From assembly GCA_964579365.1 (NCBI GenBank), contig CAZOFW010000029.1:1-6557 (forward strand): a stretch of 6,557 nucleotides of DNA, read 5' to 3'. Under the pieces are notes generated by a model. That model did not search any database, was not told the origin of the DNA, and saw only the letters and a program-made list of their open reading frames with translations. The position numbers and the translations under genes were made by a program. Of the stretch, positions 4,998 through 6,557 are shown in pieces. This stretch comes from JAKPKF01 sp964579365 (lineage in GTDB: Bacteria > Patescibacteriota > Dojkabacteria > SC72). How positions within the stretch are numbered: the first letter of the stretch is position 1; the number at the start of each line of letters is the position of its first letter.

Positions 4998-5537
4998 TTA
5001 CTTTAAATTTACTAATACACTGTTTCCAATCTTAACATCATTTGTAGAACAAAATCCAGAATTTACCTCTAGTACATAACGATAGGTAGTACCGGAAAAG
5101 ACTGAAGGACATGAGCTTGCACAGGGTTGTAGACCTTCTTTAATATCCACAATGAAGCCACCTTCATCTACAAAAATGATATCCAATGGAATTAACATAT
5201 CCTTCATCCAGAATGAAGAATTAGTGTTCTGTTCAAAAACAAAATACATACCTTCATAATCTCCAAGGAAAGTTCTGTGACTTAAACCAAGCTCTCTCTC
5301 TGCTTGCGTATCTGCGATTTCGACTCTAAGGTTCACAATTTTGCCATCTCCAATCGATATTTCCATATCTTTAAGTACACTCCCCGTATCTTCAGCTTTT
5401 TCATTTCCTTTGAATATATCGCTGATTTTCGTTTCATCTACGAAAGATATATCAAAGAGGTCGAACTTGTTTTGGAGGAAATAGAAGATACCCGCAATGA
5501 AAATAATGTATAAAAGAAGCTTCAGCTGATTACTCAT
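4998..5537 (-). CDS. DUF192 domain protein with N-terminal membrane anchor
   Basis: The 179-residue protein has a hydrophobic segment at 5-21 (LKLLLYIIFIAGIFYFL), an uncleaved-looking anchor without an obvious signal cleavage site, then a linker and a DUF192 domain at about 57-178. Family hallmarks: VEIADTQAERELGLSHR (72-88), GMYFVFEQ (96-103), SFWMKDMLIPLDIIFVD (108-124) and YVLEVNSGF (154-162). DUF192 is a small beta-rich domain found in bacteria and archaea; its role is not established. The sequence has three cysteines, C139 and C143 in PCASSCPS and C163, so a disulfide or metal site is possible if the domain is outside the membrane. It is the first gene of a two-gene unit with the DedA protein, 6 bases away, suggesting an envelope task. 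No Shine-Dalgarno precedes the ATG. Confidence 0.93.
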   Translation of the reverse strand: MSNQLKLLLYIIFIAGIFYFLQNKFDLFDISFVDETKISDIFKGNEKAEDTGSVLKDMEISIGDGKIVNLRVEIADTQAERELGLSHRTFLGDYEGMYFVFEQNTNSSFWMKDMLIPLDIIFVDEGGFIVDIKEGLQPCASSCPSVFSGTTYRYVLEVNSGFCSTNDVKIGNSVLVNLK

Positions 5538-5542
5538 ACTTC

Positions 5543-5570
5543 AATATATCAAAAACGAACAATCAATCAA
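5543..5570 (-). promoter_or_regulatory. Putative promoter of the DUF192-dedA unit
   Basis: On the minus strand TTGATT (5565-5570) and TATATT (5543-5548) are 16 bases apart. The -10 box ends 5 bases before the ATG at 5537, so transcription would start at about the initiation codon. It sits in the 70-base space shared with the divergent helD-like gene. Confidence 0.45.
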
Positions 5571-5591
5571 ACATTTTTAAACAAAATAATA

Positions 5592-5597
5592 TATAAT
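5592..5597 (+). promoter_or_regulatory. Putative -10 box (TATAAT) of the HelD-like gene
   Basis: A consensus TATAAT lies 10 bases before the ATG at 5608; a start about 7 bases downstream would leave a leader near 4 nt. No good -35 is seen: the region 17 bases upstream (around 5569-5574) overlaps the -35 of the divergent promoter, so the two promoters may interfere with each other. Confidence 0.4.
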
Positions 5598-5607
5598 TAC
5601 CCTTGTT

Positions 5608-6557
5608 ATGCAAACATTCAAAAATCACCTTAATCCTCTCTACAAACAATTAGAACAGGTCGGTTCCTTTAGTGACTTAGGAGAATTAACAGAGTTAGAA
5701 AAGCAGGAGTACCCTACTCTACAAGAAATTACAAAAAGAAAGATTGTAGAAATACAAAACTTCCTTCCAAGACTTGACCGTTTAGAGGAGGAGCTTGAAC
5801 ACCAGATTCTTCTCATTGAGCACGAGAGTGATATCGATGCGAGGAAAGATGCAAAAGGTGTCTACAACCAGATACTCCAACAAATTGAGTCTTTGGTTAA
5901 CAGAATAAACAATGAATTAATTGCCCTAGATTCTCCATACTTTGGTAAGATAGTTTTTCTTCCTGACGATTCCAAAAGTGGCAAGCCCTTAATTCTGTAC
6001 ATTGGGAAATTTGCTCTCATAGACGAGAAAACACACATACCACTAATAACCGACTGGAGATCCCCAATTGCAAACATATACTACGAAAATTCTGGACCAG
6101 CAAAGAGCGTCAGTTTCCACGCACCAGTTGGAAAGAGAACTGGAGAATTGCAACAGAAAAGACAATTTCAAATATCTAGAGCCCGTATAAAAGGCATCTA
6201 CGATGCAAAGAGTGGTAATGTAGCAGCAGATGAATTTCTTCTGTCACAGTTAACCGAAAGGTTGGGACAGAAGCTTCAAGACATTGTATCTACAATCCAA
6301 GCACAACAGAATGCAATCATAAGGGAAGATATTAATCACCCTAGTGTAATACAAGGAGTAGCAGGTAGTGGAAAAACTACCATACTTCTACACAGATTGG
6401 CATATCTTTTCTACACACACAAGGATACAATCACTTCTGAAAACTCTATCATAATTGCTCCTAACCAGATGTTCATAGATTACGTCTCAGATGTTCTTCC
6501 AGATTTAGGGATATCCAAAGTAGATACTCAGACATATCTTTTCTGGGCAAGAAATTA
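5608..6557 (+). CDS. helD: HelD/UvrD-like RNA polymerase-recycling helicase, N-terminal part (partial)
   Basis: The frame runs from ATG 5608 off the right edge, giving 316 of an expected 700-odd residues. HelD proteins are superfamily-1 ATPases that release stalled RNA polymerase from DNA. Residues 28-107 are two long charged helices, as in the coiled-coil arm that HelD inserts into the polymerase secondary channel. Residues 110-175 hold the family-typical segment ending PLITDWRSPIANIYYE (145-160). Then come the Q-like element IQAQQNAIIR (230-239), Walker A GVAGSGKTT (250-258) with LLHRLAYLF following, and motif Ia-like IIIAPNQMFIDYV (281-293). Walker B and the second RecA domain lie beyond the window. 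Plain UvrD/Rep helicases lack the long N-terminal coiled coil and the DWRSP segment, so HelD is preferred. It is divergent from the DUF192 gene with 70 bases between starts; no Shine-Dalgarno is present. Confidence 0.92.
   Translation, partial: MQTFKNHLNPLYKQLEQVGSFSDLGELTELEKQEYPTLQEITKRKIVEIQNFLPRLDRLEEELEHQILLIEHESDIDARKDAKGVYNQILQQIESLVNRINNELIALDSPYFGKIVFLPDDSKSGKPLILYIGKFALIDEKTHIPLITDWRSPIANIYYENSGPAKSVSFHAPVGKRTGELQQKRQFQISRARIKGIYDAKSGNVAADEFLLSQLTERLGQKLQDIVSTIQAQQNAIIREDINHPSVIQGVAGSGKTTILLHRLAYLFYTHKDTITSENSIIIAPNQMFIDYVSDVLPDLGISKVDTQTYLFWARN

Noticed and set aside
1..6557. Reassigned UGA (glycine) code, as in some CPR lineages
   Set aside because: The tRNA-Gly anticodon is UCC, all full genes read normally with UAA stops, and reading through the UGA at 174-176 meets another stop within a few codons.
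1..6557. CRISPR array, insertion sequence or prophage genes
   Set aside because: No regularly spaced repeats, transposase, integrase or terminal inverted repeats are visible.

Overview
This looks like a fragment of a low-GC, gene-dense bacterial genome, probably from a metagenome assembly because it contains a 100-N scaffold gap. Ribosomal protein L19, a bacterial tRNA-Gly (U73, encoded CCA), cofactor-independent phosphoglycerate mutase and a HelD-type helicase make it bacterial. Short intergenic spaces, overlapping stop codons, almost no Shine-Dalgarno sequences and several small orphan membrane or coiled-coil proteins suggest a reduced genome of the Patescibacteria/CPR kind. That placement is inference; no marker here fixes the phylum.

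Layout. Positions 1-733 (+) hold the 3' end of an unknown gene overlapping by 4 bases a signal-peptide protein with a C-terminal membrane anchor. Positions 730-2039 (-) hold, in order of transcription, a Nudix hydrolase, a DUF4214-like/coiled-coil protein and a small XRE-type regulator. Positions 2054-2287 hold a complete tRNA-Gly(UCC), a 100-N gap, and a second copy of the tRNA 3' part that ends exactly at the gap. Positions 2308-2754 (-) are rplS (L19) with an acidic repeat tail. Positions 2845-4374 (+) are gpmI, divergent from rplS. Positions 4371-5537 (-) are a DUF192 gene followed by a DedA-family membrane protein. Positions 5608-6557 (+) are the N-terminal 316 codons of a HelD-like RNA polymerase-associated helicase, cut by the window end.

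Functionally this is mostly housekeeping: translation (L19, tRNA-Gly), glycolysis (GpmI), nucleotide-pool or Nudix chemistry, membrane maintenance (DedA) and transcription recycling (HelD). The less ordinary part is 1-1498: unknown exported/membrane proteins, and a DUF4214-like protein one base away from a DNA-binding regulator.

The most notable signals are the 55-nt exact repeat on either side of the gap (most likely an unmerged assembly overlap, less likely an integration-site duplication), -10-like boxes sitting 5-10 bases before start codons with no Shine-Dalgarno (suggesting leaderless transcripts), one near-perfect Shine-Dalgarno inside a gene, and two convergent gene pairs sharing a TTAA at their stop codons. 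I found no clear evidence of a new defence, mobile or biosynthetic system.
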